Source: JACRJW01 sp964359095
GTDB taxonomy: Bacteria > Patescibacteriota > Patescibacteriia > UBA9934 > GWF2-40-263
Assembly (NCBI GenBank): GCA_964359095.1
Contig: CAYHRJ010000009.1
Coordinates: forward strand, 1 to 31,578
Length of the DNA stretch: 31,578 bases
Direction of reading: 5' to 3'
Shown here: in pieces, positions 1 through 5,923 of the stretch
How the letters are laid out: every line of letters begins with the position of its first letter
Numbering within the stretch: position 1 is the stretch's first letter
Made by a program: the position numbers and the translations under genes
Notes under the pieces: generated by a model
What the model saw: the letters and a program-made list of their open reading frames with translations, nothing else
Databases searched by the model: none
What the model was told of the DNA's origin: nothing

Positions 1-764
1 GCCTCGACGATCGGTTTGAAACTGCCTTGGTGGACATTCCCAAACGCCTTGATGCATCCGGCGTAGAGCGGGTTGCGAAGCACCTTTGACCACAACGTAA
101 CGGAAACTTTGCCGCCGTTCTTTTTGCGAAACCCGTCGCGCTCAAGAGTTCGCAGCGCCTCGGTCGGCATGTAGCCATTTGAGACAAGAAAATAACCGCG
201 AGCGATGAAACCTGCCAGCGGTTCTTCCGGGATAATGTTTTTCTTTCCGTTCACCATCGCATTTGCGAAACCTGTGGGAGCCTTCCAAACAAAACGACCC
301 TCTTTCACGGCCTCGATCATGCCGTTTCGCGATCGGTCTGCGCGTTGCTCATTGTCGAACTGTGCGATGTTCGAAAACATGTTCTCCACCAACCGACCCG
401 CTGGCGTGTCGTCCGTTGGTTGCGTTACAGACACGCAACGGATACCGAGGCGTTTGAAGTATGCACGCAGCATGTGAAAGTCGCCGCTGTCCCGCGAAAA
501 GCGGTCAATGGCGTAGTAGTACATGATGCCGATCTCCTTCGCGTGTTCGGTTGCGTACTTCATCATCGCTTGCAACTGCGTGCGATCCGTCGTCTTTGCG
601 CTCTCGCCACGCTCGATGAAGGTCGCCTCCTCAAGAACGCGAAAACCATCGTGCTCGGCTTTCGAGCAGCAGACCTGCTCCTGCGAAACCAAACTCGTCC
701 CGCGCTCGACTTGGCGGACCGTGGAAACGCGACAGTAGATGAGGGCGATGAGTTTTAGCGACAT
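1..764 (-). CDS. Large serine recombinase (resolvase/integrase), C-terminus beyond window
   Basis: Read on the minus strand from ATG at 764, about 254 codons stay open to the window edge, so the C-terminal part is missing. The N-terminus has the resolvase catalytic motif Y-C-R-V-S-T with the nucleophile Ser at residue 14, followed by the YAIDRFSRD segment that carries active-site arginines. Residues from about 165 onward (KEGRFVWKAPTGF, then LWSKVLRNPLYAGC) match the Recombinase domain that follows the catalytic domain in large serine recombinases. Such enzymes integrate, excise or invert DNA by a 5'-phosphoserine intermediate. It lies 20 nt behind the 167-aa gene on the same strand and is probably co-transcribed with it. 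Only a weak ribosome site (CAGG) precedes the ATG. Family assignment is firm; whether it is a phage, transposon or ICE enzyme cannot be told. Confidence 0.93.
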   Translation of the reverse strand, partial: MSLKLIALIYCRVSTVRQVERGTSLVSQEQVCCSKAEHDGFRVLEEATFIERGESAKTTDRTQLQAMMKYATEHAKEIGIMYYYAIDRFSRDSGDFHMLRAYFKRLGIRCVSVTQPTDDTPAGRLVENMFSNIAQFDNEQRADRSRNGMIEAVKEGRFVWKAPTGFANAMVNGKKNIIPEEPLAGFIARGYFLVSNGYMPTEALRTLERDGFRKKNGGKVSVTLWSKVLRNPLYAGCIKAFGNVHQGSFKPIVE

Positions 765-784
765 ACCTGTTTTGCGAAACGAAC

Positions 785-1288
785 TCACGCGGCTATTTTC
801 GCTGCGCGTTGTTCTCGGAGCTCACGAACCGCACGATAAAGACGGTTCTCGAGATTGGTTTCGTAGCGAGCGTAAATACCATAGAGGCGTTCCACGGCCT
901 CCGAGCTAACCACGGGAGTATATCCCTCGTTCTCGACCGTCTCCTCATAGGTATTCAAGCCTTCCTCCAACTGGCCCAACACGTCCGTGCGCCGCCTTAC
1001 GACCTTTCGTGGATTGAGCACGGACAACACGAACTCCCGCTCGGCTTTGGCGATACGATGCAATTTGATGTAGTTCGTGGCGATGCGTTCAAGCAGGATA
1101 TTTTCCAAAACGCCACGCGGGGAGAGTTCTGTGTGCAACTCATCTAAAATACCAGTCTCCTCGTCCCGCTCGTACTCGGTGAGGGTATCGCGCAAAATAC
1201 CGTGCGTAAGCGCGTTGAACTTGGAAACGGCTTTACCCGTCTCTGTTTGCGGGCCGCCCTGCGGCACATGTTGTATTTCATTGTCCAT
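785..1288 (-). CDS. Hypothetical protein of recombinase-linked module (167 aa)
   Basis: No named function. The N-terminus (GGPQTETGKAVSKFNALTHG) carries the N-A-x-x-H-G signature seen in small proteins that accompany phage and transposon recombinases; the C-terminal half is predicted to be helical and charged (YARYETNLENRLYRAVRELR), so a DNA- or protein-binding helical bundle is possible. It begins inside the end of the tiny ORF before it (11-nt overlap) and ends 20 nt before the serine recombinase, a tight translationally coupled arrangement. Together with its neighbours it looks like an accessory gene of a mobile element. The association with the recombinase is inferred from spacing and strand. 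Confidence 0.7.
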   Translation of the reverse strand: MDNEIQHVPQGGPQTETGKAVSKFNALTHGILRDTLTEYERDEETGILDELHTELSPRGVLENILLERIATNYIKLHRIAKAEREFVLSVLNPRKVVRRRTDVLGQLEEGLNTYEETVENEGYTPVVSSEAVERLYGIYARYETNLENRLYRAVRELREQRAAKIAA

Positions 1289-1418
1289 ACGCTTCGATGA
1301 TGAACTGGGCGAAACCGTTGAGAGCGGCCGTGAGCTCGTCTCTCATTTTCTCGTCCCGTATTTCCAAACGATCGAACTCCTTACGGAGCTTGGCCTTGAT
1401 GGCCTCGTGCTCGACCAT
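1278..1418 (-). CDS. Tiny coupled ORF in the recombinase module (46 aa)
   Basis: From ATG at 1418 a 46-codon ORF reads through KLRKEFDRLEIRDEKMRDEL and ends in FAQFIIEAYGQ, with its TGA overlapping the ATG of the next gene (ATGGACAATGA arrangement). The sequence is strongly helical with regular charged and hydrophobic spacing, as expected for a real short protein. The frame stays open upstream, and an in-frame GTG at 1445 would add nine residues. No homologue is recognised. The stop/start overlap is the main argument that it is translated. It could also be the C-terminal remnant of a longer gene. Confidence 0.5.
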   Translation of the reverse strand: MVEHEAIKAKLRKEFDRLEIRDEKMRDELTAALNGFAQFIIEAYGQ

Positions 1419-1528
1419 AGCGCGAACATGGCGACTGTGCGCCACATCCGGCTCAAGGGACTCTTGGTACCGAACGACGTTAGGTTGTTAGAATTTTGCG
1501 TCGAGGGGCTCTCGGTCGCAGTCGCATG

Positions 1529-2347
1529 TCACGCTTTTTTCTTTTCCTCGACCTCATGGACAACCACGTTTCCATCCTCCATCTGGATCGTGATTTTCGC
1601 GTAACGCTTGTCTGCGAGCATCTTGGCAAAGTCTGTCGGGGTGAAAGGGTTACGTTTCACCTTAGTGCCGCGGATGACGTTCATCTTGCCGTCTTTCATC
1701 ACGACCTCGACTCGATCGTATTCGCCGGAGCGGACCTGCTGCACGAGCTCCTGTTCGCGTTCGGTGAGATTGAGACTGCCGTGCAACCGATCGAGGAGCG
1801 AGTCGCTGGTTGACTTGTAGGTGAAGTCATAGTCTTTGCCGAGTTTCTTGAACAGTTTTTCGATGATCTTGTTCATGTTCACATACACGAAGGCGTCCTC
1901 ACGTTCGCCGATGAGCTCGAAATAGGGCGCGGCATAGATGATGACCTGGCCCTTGGTGTTGAAGGTGAGCACGACCTGGATATGCGCCAATACAGAACAA
2001 ACCACGTCGTCCAGGGTATTGTGCGGGCTGCCATCCTTTCTCGTTATACGAAAAAACAGTTTCGAGAGCGGACGCAGCATACTGTTTTCCACTCCCAACT
2101 CCTTGAGCTCACTTGCGACCGTAAAAAACAGCAGCTCCTTGAAAGAAAACTTGCGCCAGCCAGCCTCATTTTCTCGTTCGTCCTTCAGTAGTTTTTCTTT
2201 GTCGAGCTCATTGACCTGGCGGTAGGAGAGCGGCGTATCGCCGACGCGATATTGTTTCTTGTTGATGAACTTAACGATCGGCAGGGTGTCCTGCATTTTG
2301 AGCACGGTGAGGATCTGTTCGTCGGAGGTGAGAAACATGGGTTGCAT
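1529..2347 (-). CDS. MerR-like winged-helix protein (272 aa)
   Basis: Residues about 30-100 fit a MerR-type winged helix: LSYRQVNELDKEKLL aligns with the usual LRYYE..GLL stretch, and WRKFSFKELLFFTVASELKE with the YRRYS..DL..L segment. The remaining 170 residues have no recognised domain and end in a lysine-rich tail (EEKKKA). First gene of a minus-strand series leading to the serine recombinase, so a regulator or directionality factor of that element is a reasonable guess, unproven. A promoter lies directly upstream with the -10 only 9 nt from the ATG and no Shine-Dalgarno, so translation is probably leaderless. An alternative start is Met4. Confidence 0.7.
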   Translation of the reverse strand: MQPMFLTSDEQILTVLKMQDTLPIVKFINKKQYRVGDTPLSYRQVNELDKEKLLKDERENEAGWRKFSFKELLFFTVASELKELGVENSMLRPLSKLFFRITRKDGSPHNTLDDVVCSVLAHIQVVLTFNTKGQVIIYAAPYFELIGEREDAFVYVNMNKIIEKLFKKLGKDYDFTYKSTSDSLLDRLHGSLNLTEREQELVQQVRSGEYDRVEVVMKDGKMNVIRGTKVKRNPFTPTDFAKMLADKRYAKITIQMEDGNVVVHEVEEKKKA

Positions 2348-2356
2348 ACCGACAGA

Positions 2357-2384
2357 AGTGTATCACTCCGAAATAGACGGTCAA
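2357..2384 (-). promoter_or_regulatory. Promoter of the MerR-like gene, leaderless type
   Basis: On the minus strand TTGACC (2379-2384) and TACACT (2357-2362) are separated by 16 bp. The -10 ends 9 nt before the ATG at 2347, which places transcription start within a few bases of the start codon. No ribosome site is visible. Confidence 0.6.
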
Positions 2385-2416
2385 GTTCAATTTGAAAAAG
2401 CAGCCAGAAATGTCAA

Positions 2417-2451
2417 AACCCGGGTCGCGCAAGTGCAGCGCTTCCCGGGTT
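2417..2451 (-). terminator. Two-part hairpin, probable terminator of the 2577-3419 gene
   Basis: AACCCGGG (2417-2424) pairs with CCCGGGTT (2444-2451), and inside it GCGC (2427-2430) pairs with GCGC (2438-2441). Read on the minus strand the stem is followed by a short T-run (GGGTTTTGAC). It lies about 125 nt beyond the stop of the GC-rich gene. It could alternatively be a recombinase binding dyad at the edge of the mobile element. Confidence 0.4.
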
Positions 2452-2552
2452 CGAGTTGGATCGAGTGACCTCCGTTTCCGTGTGATCCGTACACGGGGAG
2501 GGTTTGAGCTCGGCCTGTCTAGGATGGCCGGCTCGGAAAGAACGAGATGTGG

Positions 2553-2571
2553 CGGAGGCCTAGAACCTCCG
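2553..2571 (-). terminator. Short hairpin just after a stop codon
   Basis: CGGAGG (2553-2558) pairs with CCTCCG (2566-2571) around a 7-nt loop, 5 nt beyond the TAG of the 2577-3419 gene. No T-run follows on the minus strand, so it may stabilise the 3' end rather than terminate. Confidence 0.3.
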
Positions 2572-2576
2572 GGCGA

Positions 2577-3419
2577 CTAGCGGCGCTTGCTGCCGAACTT
2601 GGCCTGCAGGTCGGCCATCGTGGCCTGGGTCATCATCGGCGTGGCCATCGGCTCCGGGGTCGGGACGCTCATCGCGACCGGCTCCTCGGCCTTCGGCTCC
2701 GGCTTGGCGACCACGGTCCCAGGGACCACGGCGACCGTCACAGAGTAGTAGCCTCCGTGCATCCCAGAGGCGTGAACCGCCGAGATGACCGTGCCGACGA
2801 TCCCCTGCACCGCGATGTTGCCCTCGTACCATCCCTTCTCCAGATCGACGAGTGCGATCTGCGCACCGTCGTGTCCCGGGACTGCCTTGGGGTCCTTCCA
2901 CCAACCCGCGGCGATCATGCGGTTGGTCGGGCTACCGAACGAGACCACGATGGTCTCGGTGTCGGTGACCGCGGCGGCACCGGCGGCCTCCTCGAGGGCC
3001 TCGAGCTGCACGTCGACCGCATCGAGGGCCTCGGCGGCCTTCGGGCGCCAGCTCCGCACGAACTGCATGGCCGCCGGGACCGAGACTCCCAGCGCGTTCG
3101 CCAAGTCGGGCCAGCGGTCGATAGGGCCGGAACCGCTGACTGCGCTGCGGAGTCCCTCCACGAACTTGCCGGTCTCCCAGCCGTCCTTGCCGCTGATGGC
3201 GCGGACGCCCTGGGCGAGCTCGAGGCGGTACGTGTTGTGGCTCCACTTGCCGTTCTTCTTGTAGTCGGTCCCCCGGACGACCACCGTGCCCTGGATATTC
3301 TGACCGGTGAAGGCCACGATCTGCTCTCCCTTGAGCAGGAGGAGCCAAGCGCGCCGGGACCGGGAGCCCATCTCGTCGGACCAGGTGAGGGTGGAAGCGG
3401 GGGTATTGTTCGTCGTCAT
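2577..3419 (-). CDS. GC-rich hypothetical protein (280 aa)
   Basis: A long open frame of markedly higher G+C than its neighbours, with third positions mostly G or C. The protein starts MTTNNTPASTLTWSDEMGSR, continues with a basic, beta-rich first half (GQNIQGTVVVRGTDYKKNGK), a central Ala/Glu-rich helix (VDVQLEALEEAAGAAAV), a glycine-rich segment (ASGMHGGYYSVTVAVVPG), a proline-rich linker (PEPKAEEPVAMSVPTPEP) and a short basic tail (FGSKRR). No signal peptide or membrane segment. No family is recognised. Only a weak AAGG ribosome site precedes the ATG. It follows the 3724-4125 gene on the same strand with a large hairpin between them. Function unknown; it is a real gene judging from codon bias, length and the domain-like layout. 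Confidence 0.7.
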   Translation of the reverse strand: MTTNNTPASTLTWSDEMGSRSRRAWLLLLKGEQIVAFTGQNIQGTVVVRGTDYKKNGKWSHNTYRLELAQGVRAISGKDGWETGKFVEGLRSAVSGSGPIDRWPDLANALGVSVPAAMQFVRSWRPKAAEALDAVDVQLEALEEAAGAAAVTDTETIVVSFGSPTNRMIAAGWWKDPKAVPGHDGAQIALVDLEKGWYEGNIAVQGIVGTVISAVHASGMHGGYYSVTVAVVPGTVVAKPEPKAEEPVAMSVPTPEPMATPMMTQATMADLQAKFGSKRR

Positions 3420-3520
3420 TTGCTTGCCTTCTGCTCGTGTCTTTGCGAAATGGTCGAGATGACCTTCGGACTATGGCGAGATATTCGCCGGCGTCCTATT
3501 CGCGGAGACTTGAGCTGCGT

Positions 3521-3579
3521 GTCCAGGTTGGACAGCACTCGAACCGCCGTTTGACGGGCCGAGTGCTGTCCATCTGGAC
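3521..3579. promoter_or_regulatory. Large perfect hairpin between two GC-rich genes
   Basis: GGACAGCACTCG (3530-3541) is a perfect 12-bp complement of CGAGTGCTGTCC (3560-3571). Outside it GTCCA (3521-3525) pairs with TGGAC (3575-3579) across a 3-nt internal loop, and the 18-nt loop can itself fold (CCG..CGG). It fills the roughly 300-bp gap 3420-3723, in which I see no gene. No T-run flanks it, so it is more likely an RNA-stability element, attenuator or protein-binding site than a simple terminator. Confidence 0.55.
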
Positions 3580-3723
3580 CGTGTGAAGGACCTCTCATCT
3601 CGCGCCACCGAAGTGACGTGGGAAGTTGAGGTCCCGGCCGATGCAAGTGCATCGCATGGCCGGGCTCGTTGGGATGAGTATCCTCGTGGTTCCGCGTATC
3701 CCGTACGCGGCGAGGTTGAGCCG

Positions 3724-4125
3724 CTAGCGCGGCTCGAGGGGACGAGTTTCGAACTCGATCCTCACGAGCTCCTCGTAGTGGGAGAACTTCAGGAGGTCAC
3801 GGCCTCCTTTGTCCTGCCCGACCACGATGGCCCGGCCGAACTCGTCGCGCTCGAACTGGGCGCGGACGAGAGCGACACCGAGGTCGCGCCGCCGGTCCAC
3901 GAGCTTCAACAACACGGGGAACGGCGCCTGGGCCTCGAGGGCGACGACCTTGCCGCCGTCGGCCTCGGCGCGGGCGATGAGCGCCTGCACCGCCGCGACG
4001 GGGTCGTCCCCGTAGCGGATGTCGTCGGTGACGACCGTGAGGTCGCCTCCGAAGACGCTCCGCAGGAACGCCTCGCGGGCGGTATCGAGGGGGTGGCGGG
4101 TGATGCGGATGATGATGCTGGACAT
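3724..4125 (-). CDS. GC-rich hypothetical protein (133 aa)
   Basis: Starts MSSIIIRITRHPLDTAREAF and has a mixed alpha/beta pattern (DLTVVTDDIRYGDDPVAAVQ, then GGKVVALEAQAPFPVLLKLV), soluble, no cysteines, no membrane segment, no recognised family. G+C is visibly high. A full AGGAGG ribosome site lies 6 nt before the ATG, in contrast to the leaderless core genes of this window. It is preceded by a consensus promoter about 170 bp upstream and a structured leader. It is the first gene of a probable two-gene unit with 2577-3419. Confidence 0.7.
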   Translation of the reverse strand: MSSIIIRITRHPLDTAREAFLRSVFGGDLTVVTDDIRYGDDPVAAVQALIARAEADGGKVVALEAQAPFPVLLKLVDRRRDLGVALVRAQFERDEFGRAIVVGQDKGGRDLLKFSHYEELVRIEFETRPLEPR

Positions 4126-4290
4126 GTTTGCCTCCTATGGGGTTGACGAGGATGTCTCCTCACGGTTTCCAGTATGGAACCGGTTACGAAACCACGAGAT
4201 TCTCTCTCCTCATGGGTTCTTGCTCGAAAGGCCTGTTTTTGGCCTACCGGGCAAGAGCCACGAAAACCTCTCTTTGTTTCGATTGTTCGA
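4126..4290 (-). promoter_or_regulatory. Structured 5' leader of about 165 nt
   Basis: Between the predicted transcription start (about 4290) and the ATG at 4125 there is no ORF but clear pairing: TCTTGC (4218-4223) with GCAAGA (4251-4256), enclosing AGGCC (4229-4233) with GGCCT (4241-4245). A second dyad GGTTTCCA/TGGAACC lies near 4161-4178. The leader ends in the AGGAGG site. It does not match a riboswitch class I know. A regulatory role is inferred from length and structure only. Confidence 0.4.
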
Positions 4291-4296
4291 CAAACA

Positions 4297-4325
4297 ACTA
4301 TATCACTTTTTGACCCTTTTGTCAA
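4297..4325 (-). promoter_or_regulatory. Consensus promoter of the 3724-4125 gene
   Basis: On the minus strand TTGACA (4320-4325) and TATAGT (4297-4302) are 17 bp apart, close to ideal. The -35 overlaps a small dyad on the plus strand (TTGAC..GTCAA, about 4310-4325), a possible operator. Confidence 0.65.
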
Positions 4326-4450
4326 GACAAGAACGCTGATATTCCGCTATTATTAGCCATATTCCTTAGTACTCTAGCTTGGACAAAATACCACAAATAG
4401 CACAACTTCAGCCTTCCTCACCCTGACGGTTCAACTCCCTCCTGGCAGTG

Positions 4451-4552
4451 CTATCCAGCAAACTCCAAAACCCTGTTTTCCTGGGTTTGCAGGGTATAGA
4501 GCTGTTTCAGCTCCTCAAGTATCTGGTTCCACACGCTGGGCGGTTGGTTCAC
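4451..4552 (-). CDS. Mini-ORF attached to repeat copy 1 (33 aa)
   Basis: From a GTG at 4552, at the edge of the 94-bp repeat, a frame encodes a 33-residue peptide with the core WNQILEELKQLYTLQTQEN and stops at TAG (4451-4453). The second repeat copy (5830-5923) is followed by a matching peptide with WNQFIEELK at the same distance. The codons of the shared EELK part differ mainly at synonymous positions (GAG/GAA, CTG/TTG, AAA/AAG), which suggests past selection on the protein. It may be an independent peptide or the C-terminal relic of a longer gene. Confidence 0.35.
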   Translation of the reverse strand: MNQPPSVWNQILEELKQLYTLQTQENRVLEFAG

Positions 4553-4642
4553 CAACCTTCGCTAAAGCTTCGTTTGGCAAAGCCACAAAAAGACGTACTC
4601 GTGATTATTTCGCTACCGATCACTTGTACGTCTTTTTGTTTT
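4549..4642. repeat. 94-bp direct repeat, copy 1
   Basis: Identical over 94 bases to 5830-5923, same orientation. It holds a perfect 14-bp inverted repeat (4585-4598 with 4626-4639) flanked by A and T runs, with an inner GTGAT/ATCAC pair, and a shorter palindromic motif TTCGCTAAAGCTTCG. The hairpin is terminator-like in both directions and lies about 100 nt past the toxin gene, so it may end that operon. Confidence 0.9.
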
Positions 4643-4744
4643 TGAAAAATCTATCTTTGCCTGGAAAAGAATGTGGGACATCGTAGAGAGACCGTTGACA
4701 ATGAAGGAACCAAACCGCTCCCGAAGCGTCGGAGGGAATGTGAA

Positions 4745-5062
4745 TCAGGTGTGCTTATAATCCCCTTTTGCATGGATAGTATTTTTTCGTACTAACTCAT
4801 CATGATCAACAATTTTTAGCCATACTACCTTATTCTCTCTTTCTACAAAGACGATTCGATCTCTTATATTTAGTCGTATCTCCCAGAGCTGATCTCCATA
4901 TTTATCACAAACACCTTCAAGTTTTTTCTTTCCAAGGGACGGATAGTTTGGATAATCCGTCATAAATTTTTTCTGTTTCTCAAAAAGCTTTTTTACCTTA
5001 CTGTCAGCTTGATCAATATCCATCTGTAACGAAGGAAGTATTTCAACTGTAATCCTCGCCAT
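4745..5062 (-). CDS. RelE/HigB-like toxin (type II TA)
   Basis: A 105-aa protein whose second half, LWEIRLNIRDRIVFVERENK then VVWLKIVDHDELVRK, is the typical core of the RelE/ParE superfamily (phage Gp49/HigB-like subgroup): beta strands, the R-L-N-I-R-D-R-I pattern, and a late D-H-D/K region. Members are ribosome-dependent mRNA interferases or gyrase poisons. The first half is a helical hairpin rich in lysine. It starts 1 nt after the stop of the Panacea-domain gene, so the two are one operon with the antitoxin first. Toxin role follows from family and pairing; the exact target is unknown. Confidence 0.8.
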   Translation of the reverse strand: MARITVEILPSLQMDIDQADSKVKKLFEKQKKFMTDYPNYPSLGKKKLEGVCDKYGDQLWEIRLNIRDRIVFVERENKVVWLKIVDHDELVRKNTIHAKGDYKHT

Positions 5063-5063
5063 A

Positions 5064-5603
5064 CTAGTAAGCTGAATTTGCCAACTGTATCAACTCTTTT
5101 TTCAAATCATCATTCTCTATTTGTGTCTCATTAGATTCATCATCCGAAATCAAGAGCGCTAAATCAGGATCAATTTTTTCCCCCATATTCTCCGTAAGTA
5201 ACCAAGGTTGCTGCTGGTGAGAGATGAGTTCGAGATCGTTGCTTGGCAACTTCCCATAGCGATCTAGTACTCTTCCGATGTGATCAATCTCTTCCGATGA
5301 GAATTGATTTATATCAACACCGACCAGTGGCTTATAAACAACTTGACCTGTCTTTTTTACAGATTCCAAAATTCCGTCCTCTTCGAGCTCACGAAAAATC
5401 AATTTATACTTATCAACTACAGGCCCCATATCGGCCTTTGCATAACTGACACCTGAAATCAGACGCTCATGATCTTTATAAAAATAAAAATCAATAAAAT
5501 AGAGAAGTTTATTCAGTTTCTTCATGCCTCCCTCCTTGTAGTCTTCATGAGACAGGACGTAGAGGACAAGATTTTTGAATTTTTCATTATAGGTCTTTTC
5601 CAT
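5064..5603 (-). CDS. Panacea-domain antitoxin (SocA/DUF4065-like)
   Basis: A 179-aa protein with the Panacea (DUF4065) pattern: KFKNLVLYVLSHEDY, then the signature MKKLNKLLYFIDFYFYKDHE, then YAKADMGPVVDKYKLIF. Panacea proteins are versatile antitoxins that neutralise unrelated toxins, often by complex formation or proteolytic targeting. The acidic tail (SDDESNETQIENDD) is disordered-looking. It is the first gene of the operon with the RelE-like toxin. A perfect palindrome touches its start codon, suggesting autoregulation. Low G+C compared with flanking DNA, and the direct repeats on both sides, suggest the pair was acquired as a unit. Confidence 0.85.
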   Translation of the reverse strand: MEKTYNEKFKNLVLYVLSHEDYKEGGMKKLNKLLYFIDFYFYKDHERLISGVSYAKADMGPVVDKYKLIFRELEEDGILESVKKTGQVVYKPLVGVDINQFSSEEIDHIGRVLDRYGKLPSNDLELISHQQQPWLLTENMGEKIDPDLALLISDDESNETQIENDDLKKELIQLANSAY

Positions 5604-5621
5604 ATTCTTTAACTAAAGAAT
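5604..5621 (-). promoter_or_regulatory. Palindromic operator of the Panacea TA operon
   Basis: ATTCTTTA (5604-5611) and TAAAGAAT (5614-5621) form a perfect 8-bp inverted repeat with a 2-nt spacer, directly abutting the ATG at 5603. Position and symmetry fit autorepression by the antitoxin or complex. A convincing -35/-10 pair was not found. Confidence 0.5.
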
Positions 5622-5743
5622 ACCACCTTTTGTATTTTTGAACACCATTTTAGATCACCAGCTCAATAAGATGCAAAAGCTAACAAAGTAATGTCGAATG
5701 TTCAAATGATGAAACTCGCCGTTGAGTCACCTCCCCCGATCCT

Positions 5744-5833
5744 TCATGCTCCTTCAAAACACACCTCTTCAAACCTCATCCACCCCTTCAACTCTTCAAT
5801 AAACTGGTTCCAAGGAAGTCGCCGGAGGGTCAC
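5744..5833 (-). CDS. Mini-ORF attached to repeat copy 2 (29 aa)
   Basis: From GTG at 5833 the frame reads VTLRRLPWNQFIEELKGWMR and stops at TGA (5744-5746). The W-N-Q-x-x-E-E-L-K core is 21 nt from the GTG, exactly as in the copy at 4451-4552, while the remaining residues differ. Same caveats: conserved tail peptide or relic of a longer gene. Confidence 0.35.
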   Translation of the reverse strand: MTLRRLPWNQFIEELKGWMRFEEVCFEGA

Positions 5834-5923
5834 CAACCTTCGCTAAAGCTTCGTTTGGCAAAGCCACAAAAAGACGTACTCGTGATTATTTCGCTACCGA
5901 TCACTTGTACGTCTTTTTGTTTT
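5830..5923. repeat. 94-bp direct repeat, copy 2
   Basis: Second identical copy of the repeat at 4549-4642; the inverted-repeat arms are 5866-5879 and 5907-5920. It is immediately followed by the left end of the IS remnant. Confidence 0.9.

Noticed and set aside
2417..2470. tRNA-like stretch (CCCGGGTTCGAGT looks like a T-arm)
   Set aside because: No acceptor, D-arm or anticodon arm can be built around it; the pairing is better explained by the simple two-part hairpin.
2547..3554. Long plus-strand frame opposite the GC-rich gene
   Set aside because: Arg/Gly/His-rich composition typical of the antisense frame of a GC-rich gene; the minus frame has a better amino-acid pattern and gene context.
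3416..3652. 78-aa minus-strand frame
   Set aside because: It is largely made of the 3521-3579 hairpin and has an implausible composition.
4549..5923. CRISPR-like repeat pair
   Set aside because: Only two copies, 1.3 kb apart, with genes between them; no spacer array and no cas genes.
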